Origin: Rotaria socialis
Taxonomy: Eukaryota > Rotifera > Eurotatoria > Philodinida > Philodinidae
NCBI GenBank assembly: GCA_905331475.1
Contig: CAJNYU010003060.1
Location: 62,001-126,000, forward strand
Length of the DNA: 64,000 nucleotides
Reading direction: 5' to 3'
The stretch's first letter is position 1. Each line of letters starts with the position of its first letter. Under the pieces are notes generated by a model that was not told where the DNA came from, did no database searches, and was given only the letters and a program-made list of their open reading frames with translations. The position numbers and the translations under genes were made by a program. This document shows, in pieces, positions 39,257 through 50,699 of the stretch.

Positions 39257-39831
39257 GATGATAAACAAGGATAAGTATATATTTATTTAAAATGCTTTGG
39301 ATACGTTGTCATATATTGTATTTCATTTGCTTCGTATACTATTACTATGCGTTATAAAACTCATATTTACTTAGGAAGTAGAAATGATATGACATCAATG
39401 ATGCAAACATTCTAGACTATATGCGTTAATATTTTCATGTGAATGACAATTTATAGGACACGTGCCATCTTGAGGTTGCGGGTTTCGGTAAATGTGTACG
39501 GTGAAGTTAACAAGATAAAAAAAAAACAAGAATAAAAGAGATAAATCAGAATGAATCTTAACCAATTCGAGCTTTTTTCTTCAATGAGATCTCTCATAAA
39601 ATTTCTGTGGAATATCGTTGGAAAAATTGTGTCGGGATAAACTGTCATGTATTGCGAAGTGCGTAATAGATGCTCGGGAGTGTTTGAGTGCGAGTGAGAA
39701 TGTAACTTAATACATGGCTGCCCATCCACACACTAATATCGATTTTGAGATCAACTATTTGAATAGTTTAACTCTATTAATGTTCTTAAGGTTAATCTTC
39801 TGAGATTGGCCGTTTAGTTATTAGTCAAAAG

Positions 39832-40101
39832 CTATACTTTTTTTTTATCATGAAGTTTGAGAAAATTCTTTACAAACAATGAAAACAATTTTTGATTAAG
39901 AATATCATCTATAACAATGGATTCTGGCAAAACCAGGTTGGGAACAGCCAACCTTGCTTCTCGTGTAATTCTAGTGGCCATTTCAATTCGCCAAATGACG
40001 GTAACAAGTAGATACGCGCGAAATCGAATAAACATTAGTATTGAAAAGTGACCAAAATATCGCATATCAACGGTAAAATTATCATATATTGTGTAAAACA
40101 C
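39832..40101 (-). CDS. short ORF, possible gene remnant
   Basis: Open frame whose C-terminal half (from ATG near 39984: MATRITREARLAVPNLVLPE…) reads like real protein and ends DILNQKLFSLFVKNFLKLHD. That end faintly resembles the first helices of an RGS domain. There is no clear start context, no following exon found, and the upstream half is hydrophobic without homology that I can name. It may be a decayed fragment. Confidence 0.22.
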   Translation of the reverse strand: MFYTIYDNFTVDMRYFGHFSILMFIRFRAYLLVTVIWRIEMATRITREARLAVPNLVLPESIVIDDILNQKLFSLFVKNFLKLHDKKKV

Positions 40102-40473
40102 AAATGATGTTTTTCATGATATAAATCCAAATAAGTTAACGAAATCTCGAACGATAAAGATTACTTCAGAGCTATCAGCTCTGTAAGTCATGCATTTCAA
40201 AGTGACACTTCTTTTCAATAGATTCATGTATCCTTTTGAATCGTAGACTTTTTTCCCAATTGATTTTTTCGACATCCAACAAAGGTATTACATGTGTCTG
40301 TTTATTGATTTAAGTTATATCACAACATCGACTGCAATTGAAACATGCTGAAAGTCATTTAGTATTAACTTCCAGTGAACGTCGCTATCGTATCTGAGAT
40401 AGCTTAAAAGCATATATGTACAATTTTTTACTGACAAAAAAATGCTATCCGATGATCTATCACACAATTCTCA

Positions 40474-41019
40474 TCAACTGGTGTGATTATTTCTGTCCTC
40501 AATCCCTGATGTTACTGTTCCGAATTGAAATGTATATCGACTGTTCGTTTTGATCATAGCACTGTATTGATAATAATGTCGAATAGCGCGTGCAAATTTA
40601 TCATACGACATTACTCGAGATGACTGTCGAGACCTAACTCGGGCCCAAAGAGTAGCCACCTCATTTGGTTTATAAATCTGAAATATTCCAAGTGATGAAT
40701 TCGTGTATGATGCATAAGATGAATAGCGTGGTTTTTCAAGTAGAAGCCGAAGAAATTCTAGGATTAGAGGCGATCTACGACGGTTGGATCTTGAATCAAT
40801 TATTAGCCATTCACTGAGATCAAATGGTACATCACTCTCATATATCGATGAATCTTGGCTACTGGAATCTGTTGTATAGCAATCTGACGTAGGTTGACAT
40901 TCATCATCATCAGAAGGCTCATGAGATTCATATTCAACAGAATCATTCACATCGGTATTGACTATGCCATCCTTCAGGTACCGTACCAGTTCATTGATTC
41001 TCACCGAATCTGCCTCCAT
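40474..41019 (-). CDS. diverged ETS-domain transcription factor
   Basis: 181 codons from ATG 41019 (MEADSVRINELVRYLKDG). After an acidic, Ser-rich middle comes a C-terminal ETS winged helix: LILEFLRLLLEKPRYSSYAS, then FQIYKPNEVATLWARVRSRQ, then MSYDKFARAIRHYYQYSAMI and YTFQFG. It follows the ETS order Lx(F)LxxLL – W/F – F.l.dp.eVA.lWg – MnYdKlsRaLRyYY – Y.F.F. Both DNA-contacting arginines of helix 3 (RxxRxYY) are kept. The first tryptophan of the classical domain is replaced. Single exon and short for an ETS protein, so possibly a retrocopy or fast-evolving lineage-specific paralogue. It should bind GGAA-type sites if functional. Confidence 0.75.
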   Translation of the reverse strand: MEADSVRINELVRYLKDGIVNTDVNDSVEYESHEPSDDDECQPTSDCYTTDSSSQDSSIYESDVPFDLSEWLIIDSRSNRRRSPLILEFLRLLLEKPRYSSYASYTNSSLGIFQIYKPNEVATLWARVRSRQSSRVMSYDKFARAIRHYYQYSAMIKTNSRYTFQFGTVTSGIEDRNNHTS

Positions 41020-43457
41020 TCTTTGTATAATCGTATTATCGATAAAGAAAACGAAAGTGGTCGATATTGTCTGACACAAATATATGTATGACGGTCAAGA
41101 ACGGGTGAGGTTTATTGTAAATGTAGCACGAAGCAAAATATAATTATTGAAATTCAATACGAATGCTACTACTTTTACGTGTAATTATGTAGCACAGCTT
41201 TTATATGATGAAGTCTCAACCGCATTAGTATTTATCAACGTACGGTATTTATTGGAAAATGAAAAAGATTGCACGTTGGAAAATTCTTTTTCTCCTGTTT
41301 CTGTTAACCGAATCATCTCACACGGCAACCAGCATGTTACAGAACTCAATCGTTCCACGACAACATGATGACTTCACACTTGCGTAACAACGAGTACTTT
41401 CTTTTTCGAAAAATATCAGTTGGTTTTTTCTGCAACTCATAAAGTTAGATTACTTATAAGATGCAATGCAAAATAAAAACACAATTACTAGGATACGATT
41501 CTGCAATGCATATTGTTACTCTTGCCAAAGTATAGAAGAAAAATGTCTCCCACGTGTATGCATGCATTTGGTGATTCATTTCAGTTGACTCTGATGTAGT
41601 GTTTTGCAAAGGATGATAAGTTTTTAGACGAAATAATTATTTGAGGATGTGAGTGTGTATGTGCGTGATGTAATGTACATGACGCTGCAAATAAACTCTT
41701 ATCATTGTCAACACGTTCACTTAACCATTAAGCTGTTTCCTTGTTGTCTGGATATGTTGGAGTATTTTTACGTGCAACTAATGAATCATTGTCCTATGTC
41801 TAGTTGTATAAGGTATTCGGATCTATATGGTGAGTTGGGGTGACAGCAGAATTAAAAAAAATATCACCATTCGAATGCTTCAAACAACACATTTTTTGCT
41901 ATGCGAGCAGATGTCTTAAATCAGTTAGACTAGACGAGACACCTTATCTCCGTCTAATCGGAACATGAAACTTATATTCATACGTTCATTTATCATGTTA
42001 CTCCTAAAGATATTCTATATTTTTTTCTACCATCAGAGAAAAACGAATGATGTAGCAGCATGCCATTTGGCATAATGTAATTCTCTTCTTTTATTTTCTA
42101 TCAAATATGTTAATAATAGTGACCCAAGCCATGTTTAATATAGGACGAATGTAGACTGTAAGATAGACTTTATTTAATAGCACAGTTCACTTCTTATCAA
42201 ACTGAAAATATCAATAGCTTGATCGCTATGATCTTGAAAAACATTCCTATGGCGTATAAATGTTTGTCGAATGAGATGCAAAATCACAAAAACTAAAACA
42301 TATTACACCAAGTCTCAGTTACTTTGATTCTACGCACACTGAAAAGTGGCAATAGGAATCTAGACTTATTACGAATCGAAAGATAAGTCTATGCATTATT
42401 CAAAGTCCTAATAAAAACCGATTTTAGTTTGCGATGGGATATTCAGCTTTGTCAAAGACGTATTAACCATAAAATTGTTAATCATTCTTGGTATTTTCAT
42501 TGAAAAAAAAACGACAAAATATAAAAATATGACTGCTAAATATAATTTTTTCCAACAAAAAAAGTCTTTAATCAACTGAAGGCCAATACAACATTGGATT
42601 TCAAAAACAGAATTTTCACTTGCATCGATTTTGAATTTCTTCTTCGATAATCCTTTAATTTGATTGTTTGAAGATAACTTTTAAAAAGCTAGTATTATGA
42701 CTGTGAGAGTGTGATGGCTTGCGTGGATTAAGCCATTACTCATATTCACTTATGCACACTTTCACTTTCGTGACCACTTCATGTTATTCTAGTAAAAAAA
42801 AATCATATTTTTCTTCTTTCTTTCCATCTCGTTCATTTTTTCCAACAAAAAAACAACACTTCTTCCACTATTCTTTTGCTGCCACAAGGTTTAGTAATAC
42901 ATGTATAATTATTGAAGCAATATTTTTGGCACAGTGTTGTTTGATGCCTCGACATTCTGAGACATGACTATTTTCGAGTTGTCTTGTTTCGAAACAGAAT
43001 CCACCATGGACTCTGCTAATGGCATTTTTTAAAATATTACTGAGGGACATAAAGTGCGGGTGGTTGAAAAAAAATCGTTCTAATACTACTTGTTTGCGTT
43101 TTTATTACCCTTTGACCTTCCTAGGTCCTATAGGGACACCATTAATAACAGTTTTCTTTCGTTTACAAGCTTAAAAATAAAAGGAAAAACAATGAGCGTA
43201 ATACCATGAGACCATAAACTAAAAACAAACAAACAAAAAAAAACAAAAAAAAAATAGAAAAGAAGAGAAGAGAGAAAATAAAAGATGAAGCCATCAAAGA
43301 GAAAAGAAAAAGTGAAATAACAATAAAGAGAAGTAGCACGCAAATACATTATCAATGAGGTTAAGCACCACATACAATGATATCATGATAGAATAGGTGA
43401 AAAGAGGGTAGTGTCAAGTTATTACACATCCACATCTACTATTTCAAATATTTCTGG
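41020..43457. other. intergenic / LINE 3' flank
   Basis: No convincing gene. The right part (about 43.1-43.46 kb) is probably the 3' UTR of the minus-strand LINE, with long purine/pyrimidine tracts at 43210-43290. Around 43080-43120 the minus strand reads GGTAATAAAAACGC, a possible LINE 3' end, but no target-site duplication was found. Confidence 0.4.
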
Positions 43458-46445
43458 TTAGAACGTTTCTGGGAAATGAATAAAATTATGTATGTCATTG
43501 TGATCAATAGCCGGAATAGATGAGATCATATTGTGTCTAGAGCACCAGTCCAGACATATGGCCCATACACTGTTACGATCAATGAGTCTCTTATTTTTTC
43601 GGAGTGACATTATTTTACTATGACCGCTCAGCCAGCTTTGCCGGTGAGCGCATAGTTCAATTTGTTCCAGTAATAATTGTCCATCTTCCGACTTACCTAG
43701 TGCTGAGAGGTATTTTTCCCAGTACTTAAAGCATCTGACATCCAATGAACATTCATCGTATAATATACTAAAAATAAAATCTTCCCACTGAAGACAACGG
43801 TATACTCTTTTCAGACAAGTAAAATACACATGCGAAAGGTCTATTTGTTGCCTAAAAGTAAACAAAGGAATTATTGCAAATAACCAAGCAAATAAAGGGT
43901 ATACAAATGTAGAAAATAAGATTCGACGAACCTCGTTACTAGAAACTCCTGAGTATTTACACATATTCACTAAAGCCGTTCTTTGACGTACGTTTAACAA
44001 CGTATAATTTATAAGTGGTGACCAGCCTAGCTTAGTAGAGATCCAATATCCTAAATATTTGAATTGGTTTGTCCAGCTGATAATGTGCTCACCACATTTA
44101 AGTATAGGCATTGGATTCGGATAACTGACAGCACGAGCTGTCCACATAGCATGTGTCTTTTTATAATTGATCGGCTGTACCGACAAGACCGAGTAATATT
44201 CCAGATTATCGAAAAACGAAGCCAGTCTTTTTTCTAAGTCGATACACTGGTCGGTGTATTTTATTCCCATCTGACCTGCCATTGTAGCAGCCACATCGTC
44301 AGCAAATAAGAATGACATTGCCATTGGAAAAGCATCACTCATATCGGAGTGATATGTAATAAACACACTCGGAGTCAGACTGGAGCCTTGTGGCCCACCC
44401 CTTTTGATAGGAAACCATCGGGAACAAGTTCCTTGGATATCTATATAGCCACGTCTATTTGATAACCACTCTTTAATCCAGGCAACATAGGCCGCTGGAA
44501 TGCCTAAACGTGAAAGCTTGCCTACGCAACCGTCGAACCAAAGCTGATCAAAAGCACTACGGAAATCAACGAATACCGTACAAACTGGTGAGCTATTAGC
44601 CATTAAAGAAGAGATCTGATCAATCAGTAGCAAAACACGACTTTGAAGACGATGGTTAGCTCTAAAGCCAGATTGATTGTCTGGTAGTAGGCCACGATCA
44701 TTAAGCACTTTAAGAAAGCGACTTAGAAATAGCTTTTCGATGACTTTAAGGTGACAATCCAATAGCGAGATGGGACGTGTAGCATCCGGTGTACAAATAG
44801 GTTCTTTTTTTGCAAGAATGACCATTCTAACATCTTTCCATTTTTCGGGCATAAAGCTCGTTTGTAAGGACAGATTGAATAAGGGGATCATGAGATGCCA
44901 ATAGTTTTTTGGTACATGATCGAGTAGCATGGGCGAAAGCCCATGAGCATCACACGATGACTTTTTCTTTTTTGCTTTTAGTACTCTTACTAATTCCGGA
45001 TAAGATACCAAAGGGATAGTATCGTTATTGTTGTCCCAGAGGATGGGCTGTGAATCAATATACGGATGTGGCCGGTACACTTCCGGTTCTGTGAATAATT
45101 CTTCGTAGTAATTGGCCGCAGATTCCGCCATAACCGTTGTATCTTTAATGATTTCGCCAGGCATAGAGATAAAAGCTCGTAGAGAGGCGGATTTATCACG
45201 AAAATGACGTTTGGACTTAATCCAAAAAGGAGAAGATTCAGTACCACCTTTGTATCTTTCTGCCACCATTTTACATAATTGCTCTCTTCGTAACATTCGA
45301 AGATGAAACCGTGCTTCCTTACGCATCATATACGCCTCTCTTCGTAATAGCATATCGCCAGTTCGTTTTGCTTTAAGAGATAATGTACGGCTCTTGGCTA
45401 ACAAATCTCTCAACCAATACGGTACTGCTGCTCTTGCCAATTTCAAAGAGAAATATTGAGTACACCGTGCTGATAAAAGTGCCAAAAATTCGATATAATT
45501 ATTATAAGTTGTGTTATAAGACCTCCGTAACCATTCCTTTTCCCAGAACGAAAATGTGTAAGACATGAAGGCCGAGAATACCGTCCAGTTGATTCTTTTA
45601 CCTAGAGCTTGTTCTTTACCATCGCACGCTAATATTCCAATTAGAGGTAAATGATCACTAGTAGTGTCTCCCTTATACGTTTGCAGAGAGAGATGCACAC
45701 CAGATGTAAACGCATAATCGATTGTTCTATGTGATCTGAGTGATGTTGGGCCATCGGGAATGATTGGAGACAAGGCATGGGAGTCAGTCCAAGATAATAA
45801 AACCTCCCGTTTGAGCTTGTCCTCTTGTAGATCAATGTTAAAATCTCCCATCAAAACACAATTGTGATTTACAAAGGGGCTTATATCATGCCAGTTCCAT
45901 GATTTACTTTCAGGAGCATATACACCAATAATACGTAATGATTCTTCCAGCAGGATATCAACTACACAAACATTAGATACATTACATTGATGTCTGATTG
46001 TCGACAATCCCTGACGAACTAGTATCAATACACCACCGTTTCTATTCTCACCACCCTGGTAAAAACTTTGATACTTCGGAAAAGCTGCAGCCACCAAAGA
46101 ATGATCAATACGTCCAACTTCCGTCAGTACTAATATATCTGAAGCGTGTTGAGTACTTAATAAGACTACTTCACCCCATCTGTAGTCCAACCCACGCACA
46201 TTAAAACATAAAACATGTAGGTCCGATAGGGGGGAGATTATGTCCTCTTTGACGGATTTCTTCCATTGTGAAAAGCAGCTTTCCAATGTTGGAGCATTAT
46301 GCCATTCAAGAGCCACGAACGAAAATAGTTTTAAGTCAGAGTGTCCCAGAGTTGGTGCTATTAGGTTCCAAGTACTATTAGACATGTTCAAATTTGATGA
46401 TGTAGAACGAGGTACAAATGTGGCTGCATTTTTAGATAGATTCAT
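43458..46445 (-). CDS. LINE ORF2: endonuclease and reverse transcriptase
   Basis: 995 codons from ATG 46445. Endonuclease (about residues 70-280): CFNVRGLDYRWGEVV, LTEVGR, GVYAPESKSWNW, MGDFNID (near residue 200), TIDYAF and SDHLPL (near 262), with the catalytic N, E, D and H positions filled. Reverse transcriptase (about 480-760): MVILAKKE, RPISLLDCHLKVIEKLFLSR, VFVDFRSAFDQLW, RGGPQGSSLTPSVF and the catalytic FADD (near 711-715). The C-terminal part contains KYWEKYLSALGKSEDG, which recurs in the second copy at 54.6 kb. It cuts the target DNA and copies the LINE RNA there. The ORF shows no break. Confidence 0.92.
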   Translation of the reverse strand: MNLSKNAATFVPRSTSSNLNMSNSTWNLIAPTLGHSDLKLFSFVALEWHNAPTLESCFSQWKKSVKEDIISPLSDLHVLCFNVRGLDYRWGEVVLLSTQHASDILVLTEVGRIDHSLVAAAFPKYQSFYQGGENRNGGVLILVRQGLSTIRHQCNVSNVCVVDILLEESLRIIGVYAPESKSWNWHDISPFVNHNCVLMGDFNIDLQEDKLKREVLLSWTDSHALSPIIPDGPTSLRSHRTIDYAFTSGVHLSLQTYKGDTTSDHLPLIGILACDGKEQALGKRINWTVFSAFMSYTFSFWEKEWLRRSYNTTYNNYIEFLALLSARCTQYFSLKLARAAVPYWLRDLLAKSRTLSLKAKRTGDMLLRREAYMMRKEARFHLRMLRREQLCKMVAERYKGGTESSPFWIKSKRHFRDKSASLRAFISMPGEIIKDTTVMAESAANYYEELFTEPEVYRPHPYIDSQPILWDNNNDTIPLVSYPELVRVLKAKKKKSSCDAHGLSPMLLDHVPKNYWHLMIPLFNLSLQTSFMPEKWKDVRMVILAKKEPICTPDATRPISLLDCHLKVIEKLFLSRFLKVLNDRGLLPDNQSGFRANHRLQSRVLLLIDQISSLMANSSPVCTVFVDFRSAFDQLWFDGCVGKLSRLGIPAAYVAWIKEWLSNRRGYIDIQGTCSRWFPIKRGGPQGSSLTPSVFITYHSDMSDAFPMAMSFLFADDVAATMAGQMGIKYTDQCIDLEKRLASFFDNLEYYSVLSVQPINYKKTHAMWTARAVSYPNPMPILKCGEHIISWTNQFKYLGYWISTKLGWSPLINYTLLNVRQRTALVNMCKYSGVSSNEVRRILFSTFVYPLFAWLFAIIPLFTFRQQIDLSHVYFTCLKRVYRCLQWEDFIFSILYDECSLDVRCFKYWEKYLSALGKSEDGQLLLEQIELCAHRQSWLSGHSKIMSLRKNKRLIDRNSVWAICLDWCSRHNMISSIPAIDHNDIHNFIHFPETF

Positions 46446-48210
46446 GTTGTAATTGTGTCGATGACTTCCATTTCTTCAGCCAATTTCTTAACAAAGTGTG
46501 TTTCTCCTCGCCCTTTTTCGTGTAATCTAAGTTTCTATCACTATCTTCCGGTAGAACGTCGTTTAGTATAAGATCACATAACTCCAGCACCACTGTTTTT
46601 ATTTCTGACTTGAAGACTAACATTTCATCAACCACAGTACGCCATTTGTATTCGAGGTCCACTGCCTTTGTTTGAGATGCTGTATTCCATCCCATCCGTA
46701 TATTAGGAAAGTTTTCCGAGTTGAAATGGTATGTGTTGGTGGTACTTGATGTTGGTTGTTGATGCGTTAATAAAGACCTGGTGAGTGCTGCCCTATACTC
46801 TTTTATAATAGGACATTTAGTATCATTTGATTTATGTGGTCCATTGCAATGTATACATTTCATAATGCCCGAACAGTTGGCTTTATGTAACCGAATATCT
46901 GAAGTTTTCTCACCACAGACAGTACATGTTTGAGTATCTTTTTGAGTGCAGTTCTTACGGAAATGTCCAATATTCATGCATTGTGAGCAGATCAAAACAT
47001 GAGCTTGGGCCAAATATTCCACAATATCCAACGACAGTCCCATAATTAAAACACGTTTTTTATCCAACATTTCTTTGCGTGATATCACGGAGTTAAATTC
47101 TAATTTAACTGCTTTAATATCCTGTTGTGCGCTATTACGTAAACGTATTACTGAAACGATGTTCTTATTGACCGTACGAATTTCATCTGAGAATTCTTGG
47201 AAGTTAATATTCAGTGGTACGTCCGGTATAATTACTGATAGTTGAGGTGGGATCGAAGGACAAGTATATTTATATTTAAGTCCACATAATTCTTGCGGCC
47301 AAACTTTTTCATCAAGTAAAAGGACAAATGTCTCTAAGTTTTTAACAAATAATAAAATTTTATATTCTCCATGTGCACTATTAGTTGATGTTCGACGATA
47401 ACCTGCAATATCTATATTAAACTGATGTTTATCCTTCGCAAATTTGCATAAATCTTCAACAACTAAATTATCACGAATATCCTGCTCCGTCACTACAACA
47501 AATGGAGAAAAAGGATATCTAGTCTGAGCAAATCGTTTTGCTTCTTCAGAAATATGAAGTTCTTGTTGTTCCTTCGTATTGTTATTCACACTAAAATTGT
47601 TTTGGAGTTGGATGTTAGCGTAATTCATGCTTTGCTGCTGTATGTTCTTACTATGCCGAGCTTGATTCGAGATAAATAGTCCATTATCTTGCATTTTGTT
47701 GGATGGTGAGACACCAACAGCTCTTCTCTTCCTTTGTGCATTGGAAACAATACGAGTGCCAGGATCGTTATCCATTTCAGTGGATTCACGTTGTTCATCA
47801 GACATTGGAGACAACACACGTTTCGATGAATTATGTGCGATTACTGACATCGTCGTAACTGGATTTAATTGGCTGTTTAAAGTGTCTTGTGTTGTCACTG
47901 TCGAATTATTAGACTGTTTTTGGTAAACGATGGATTGTAAATGTGTAATTTGAGTCGTAAGCCGAGCGATTTGTTCAATTAGGGCTCTATTATCATCACT
48001 CATTTTCTGTATAATTTTCCAAGGATCAGGATGATTTGCTATTCCATTATACTGCAAACCCGCCTGAGCATCACCCCCAAATAATACACCATTAGCGTCA
48101 GCATAGACAGTCGAAATTGATGATGGTTGATGGTTTATAAAATTATGTGTTCCTAATTTTTCGTACTGAGGTGCAGCACTCCCACAATCGGGCGCAACCC
48201 GCTGCGCCAT
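46432..48210 (-). CDS. LINE ORF1: nucleic-acid-binding protein with zinc knuckles
   Basis: 592 codons from ATG 48210. The N-terminal half is Gln/Asn/Ser-rich with a short coiled coil (DDNRALIEQIARLTTQITHL). A mixed alpha/beta region follows (FVLLLDEKVWPQELCGLKYK). Near residues 405-455 are three Cys/His clusters: CSQCMNIGHFRKNC, CTVCGEKTSDIRLHKANC, CIHCNGPHKSNDTKC. It ends QHESI at 46432, overlapping the ORF2 start by 14 nt, so ORF2 translation probably depends on termination-reinitiation. Its expected role is binding LINE RNA as a ribonucleoprotein. Confidence 0.88.
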   Translation of the reverse strand: MAQRVAPDCGSAAPQYEKLGTHNFINHQPSSISTVYADANGVLFGGDAQAGLQYNGIANHPDPWKIIQKMSDDNRALIEQIARLTTQITHLQSIVYQKQSNNSTVTTQDTLNSQLNPVTTMSVIAHNSSKRVLSPMSDEQRESTEMDNDPGTRIVSNAQRKRRAVGVSPSNKMQDNGLFISNQARHSKNIQQQSMNYANIQLQNNFSVNNNTKEQQELHISEEAKRFAQTRYPFSPFVVVTEQDIRDNLVVEDLCKFAKDKHQFNIDIAGYRRTSTNSAHGEYKILLFVKNLETFVLLLDEKVWPQELCGLKYKYTCPSIPPQLSVIIPDVPLNINFQEFSDEIRTVNKNIVSVIRLRNSAQQDIKAVKLEFNSVISRKEMLDKKRVLIMGLSLDIVEYLAQAHVLICSQCMNIGHFRKNCTQKDTQTCTVCGEKTSDIRLHKANCSGIMKCIHCNGPHKSNDTKCPIIKEYRAALTRSLLTHQQPTSSTTNTYHFNSENFPNIRMGWNTASQTKAVDLEYKWRTVVDEMLVFKSEIKTVVLELCDLILNDVLPEDSDRNLDYTKKGEEKHTLLRNWLKKWKSSTQLQHESI

Positions 48211-48260
48211 GATCGGCAGCAGAGTAATATATCGATAATATCGGTGTATAAAAATACAAT

Positions 48261-49925
48261 TAAAATTTATACTGACCTTTCTTAATAAATTCCACTAATA
48301 TGTTTATATATTTAAAGTTCTCTTTCCTTTAGATAACTATATAAGTCGTCACAGTAGAGAGATGTGTATAGTATACGTGCAGACGTGTGAATGATCGTTT
48401 GGTAAATTTCTTGCACTTGTTAACTCTAATTTATGTATCATTTACATAATATTCTGAGAATTGAGTTCGACAAACTTGAACAGATTCGCTTATTTAAGGT
48501 GATCTAATAATTGTTATAAAAATGGTAATCAAACAAGATGTTTTTTTTAAATTTAACCAGCAACTAATTCATCTTAATAAGATGATCTTATTAAAATAAT
48601 ATATTTTTGCATAATAAGCGTTTTGTTTTTGGCAGTTGAATAAGAAAAGAATGTCTTCGACTTACACAACTCTGTTGAAATTATATTAATTTTTAATTTT
48701 TTTTATTTAACGAGTTCTTTCAGTAAATAAAGTACAGGCATTTTTCTCTGTGCTGGTCATGTCCTATCGTTGAATTGAATTTTTCTTCATAAAATTTACA
48801 GATTGGATGAGAATGTGTAACTTTAAGGTGCCTCTAAAATAATAATTCATCAAATGTATTTACATTGTAATTAAATTAAATATTATAAAGTATGCACTTT
48901 TTGTTATACTTTCAAAGTACGATCGGACATTATCTTTAAAAGAAAACAAGCTACTTTTTAAATATAAAATAATTTGATACCACTGGTTTTGTTCAAGACA
49001 TTCTCTAAATTCGATTATATCCCTTGGTGAAAAATAAATATTACACTAGCAATGTTCACGTGAAAATTAACATAGTTGTCGTAAAATAAGATTGCATAGT
49101 CTACAAATATATGATCCGTTGATAGTTTTTCTGTTTCTTGCGTCAAAAGCAAACATAATTGAACAACACTGTAAATTCAACTAGTAACATGACTTATGCT
49201 TTTTCTTATTATTCTTTTCAATCTTTTCGCATCAACAGGACATAAACTTTGACTTAAACATATAGAATTTCATGAAACAGACAGCTCAATTTTATTAACT
49301 AAAAATAGAAGTAGAATCAGAAGTGACTAACAATTGAGTTAACCTGAGCACCTCATGATTCATTGATCTTTCGTAGTATAAAACAATTTAAAATGTCTTG
49401 CTCAATGTTCTCTCGGCAGTGATAATACAAATAGTTAATTAATGAAAGAGGTTAGAAATCGATAACAATGAAACAAATCAGTGTGCATACAATTTTCACC
49501 TAAGAATATTTTTAAGAGTTTCAAACTCATTTTTCTCTTACCAGTATAACTAATTGTCAAAATAGATGAAAACATTGTTTTATTCAAAGAAAATTCTTTA
49601 TTTTGGTAATAATTTTAAGTTATTTTTCCATATGTGATCCTTTGTTTTACAATCGTGTTCTCTTCTTCTTCAATAATCCTTTTGTTTAAACATCTGTTGT
49701 TGATAATCATCAATATCATTTTCTTGTATAAATATAAACGTATATTATTCGTTTATGATAGTTTCAGAAATTTTTCCTTCGAAAAATGAAGTTGAGTAAA
49801 ACAATGGATTATATACTGTCGATTTAAGATACAATATTAAATATAAAAATTTATATTTTCATCGTATTTCTATGTACTTATAGTATACTTATGAATAGGA
49901 TTTCATTTCATATCCAGACAAGTTA
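48261..49925. other. intergenic, no gene seen
   Basis: About 1.65 kb of very AT-rich DNA upstream of the LINE and left of the TIR-bounded unit. No frame of coding character on either strand and no repeat recognised. Confidence 0.45.
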
Positions 49926-50699
49926 CAAGGGGGAAAAGGCTGAATTTTTGATTGCCAAAGATTGCCAAACATTGTCGATGATTATTTTTCTTCTTTGATA
50001 TCGAAAAATCATCGATTCGAGCCATTTTTAGTCAATATAAGTTTGTATCTTAAGAAACATCATAAGAATATGACGACTTTACTCGTCATTGTTCATAGAA
50101 AACAGAGTGTATACATGATGACAACTACATAAATTACTGTCACGTTCTTTGTAGGAAATATAAAAGCAAATTAAAATTTCTGGTGTTACCTAAAATTACC
50201 CTTCAAAAGTCTGTATAACTTATCGAACAGGAAAGATGAGATTCGAATATGAAGAACTGGAATCTAAGTAGATTTTGTCATTTGTTCATAATGCGCTTTA
50301 AACGATCTGAAGACAAAATAAATTTATCACTTGAAAGGAGTCAAGCAGCTGTCTATTTATGTAAATATATTTTTGTACCATTTAATGTTAATGATAAAGT
50401 ACGACTTGGCCAAGGTGGGATTAATGGAATCAAAAACCCTCATTCCTTGAAATGTAGTCGAACTAACTTTGAAAAGATTATTATAGATACATAATTCTCG
50501 TCATTCTCAGTTGAATCTTCATTATCTGTGCAATTTCCAGTAGTGTCTTCATCTTCTTCACCACTACTATCACATGAATCTGAGTCAAAGTCTGGATCAT
50601 GTTGGTTAAGATGCGAATAATCGACTATTCGAGATTTTGAAGTTGAAAAATAGCCAGTTTCGACATTTTTCTTAGTGATAAGATTTGATGTTGTTGATA

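Larger units (their letters stand above)
43100..48260 (-). mobile_element. full-length two-ORF LINE (Jockey/I-group type)
   Basis: Non-LTR retrotransposon with two long uninterrupted ORFs overlapping by 14 nt. ORF1 has three CCHC-like knuckles. ORF2 carries an apurinic-like endonuclease and a reverse transcriptase, and no RNase H domain was noticed. That layout fits Jockey/CR1/I-group LINEs. Both ends are estimated: the 5' end lies upstream of 48210 and the 3' end lies somewhere between 43.1 and 43.46 kb. Intact ORFs suggest recent insertion. A second, related but diverged copy lies at 54.5-55.06 kb. Confidence 0.85.

Noticed and set aside
39451-39729. 92-codon minus-strand ORF with a hydrophobic segment
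   Set aside because: No start context, no family, and lies in an interval with other weak frames. Not enough to call a gene.
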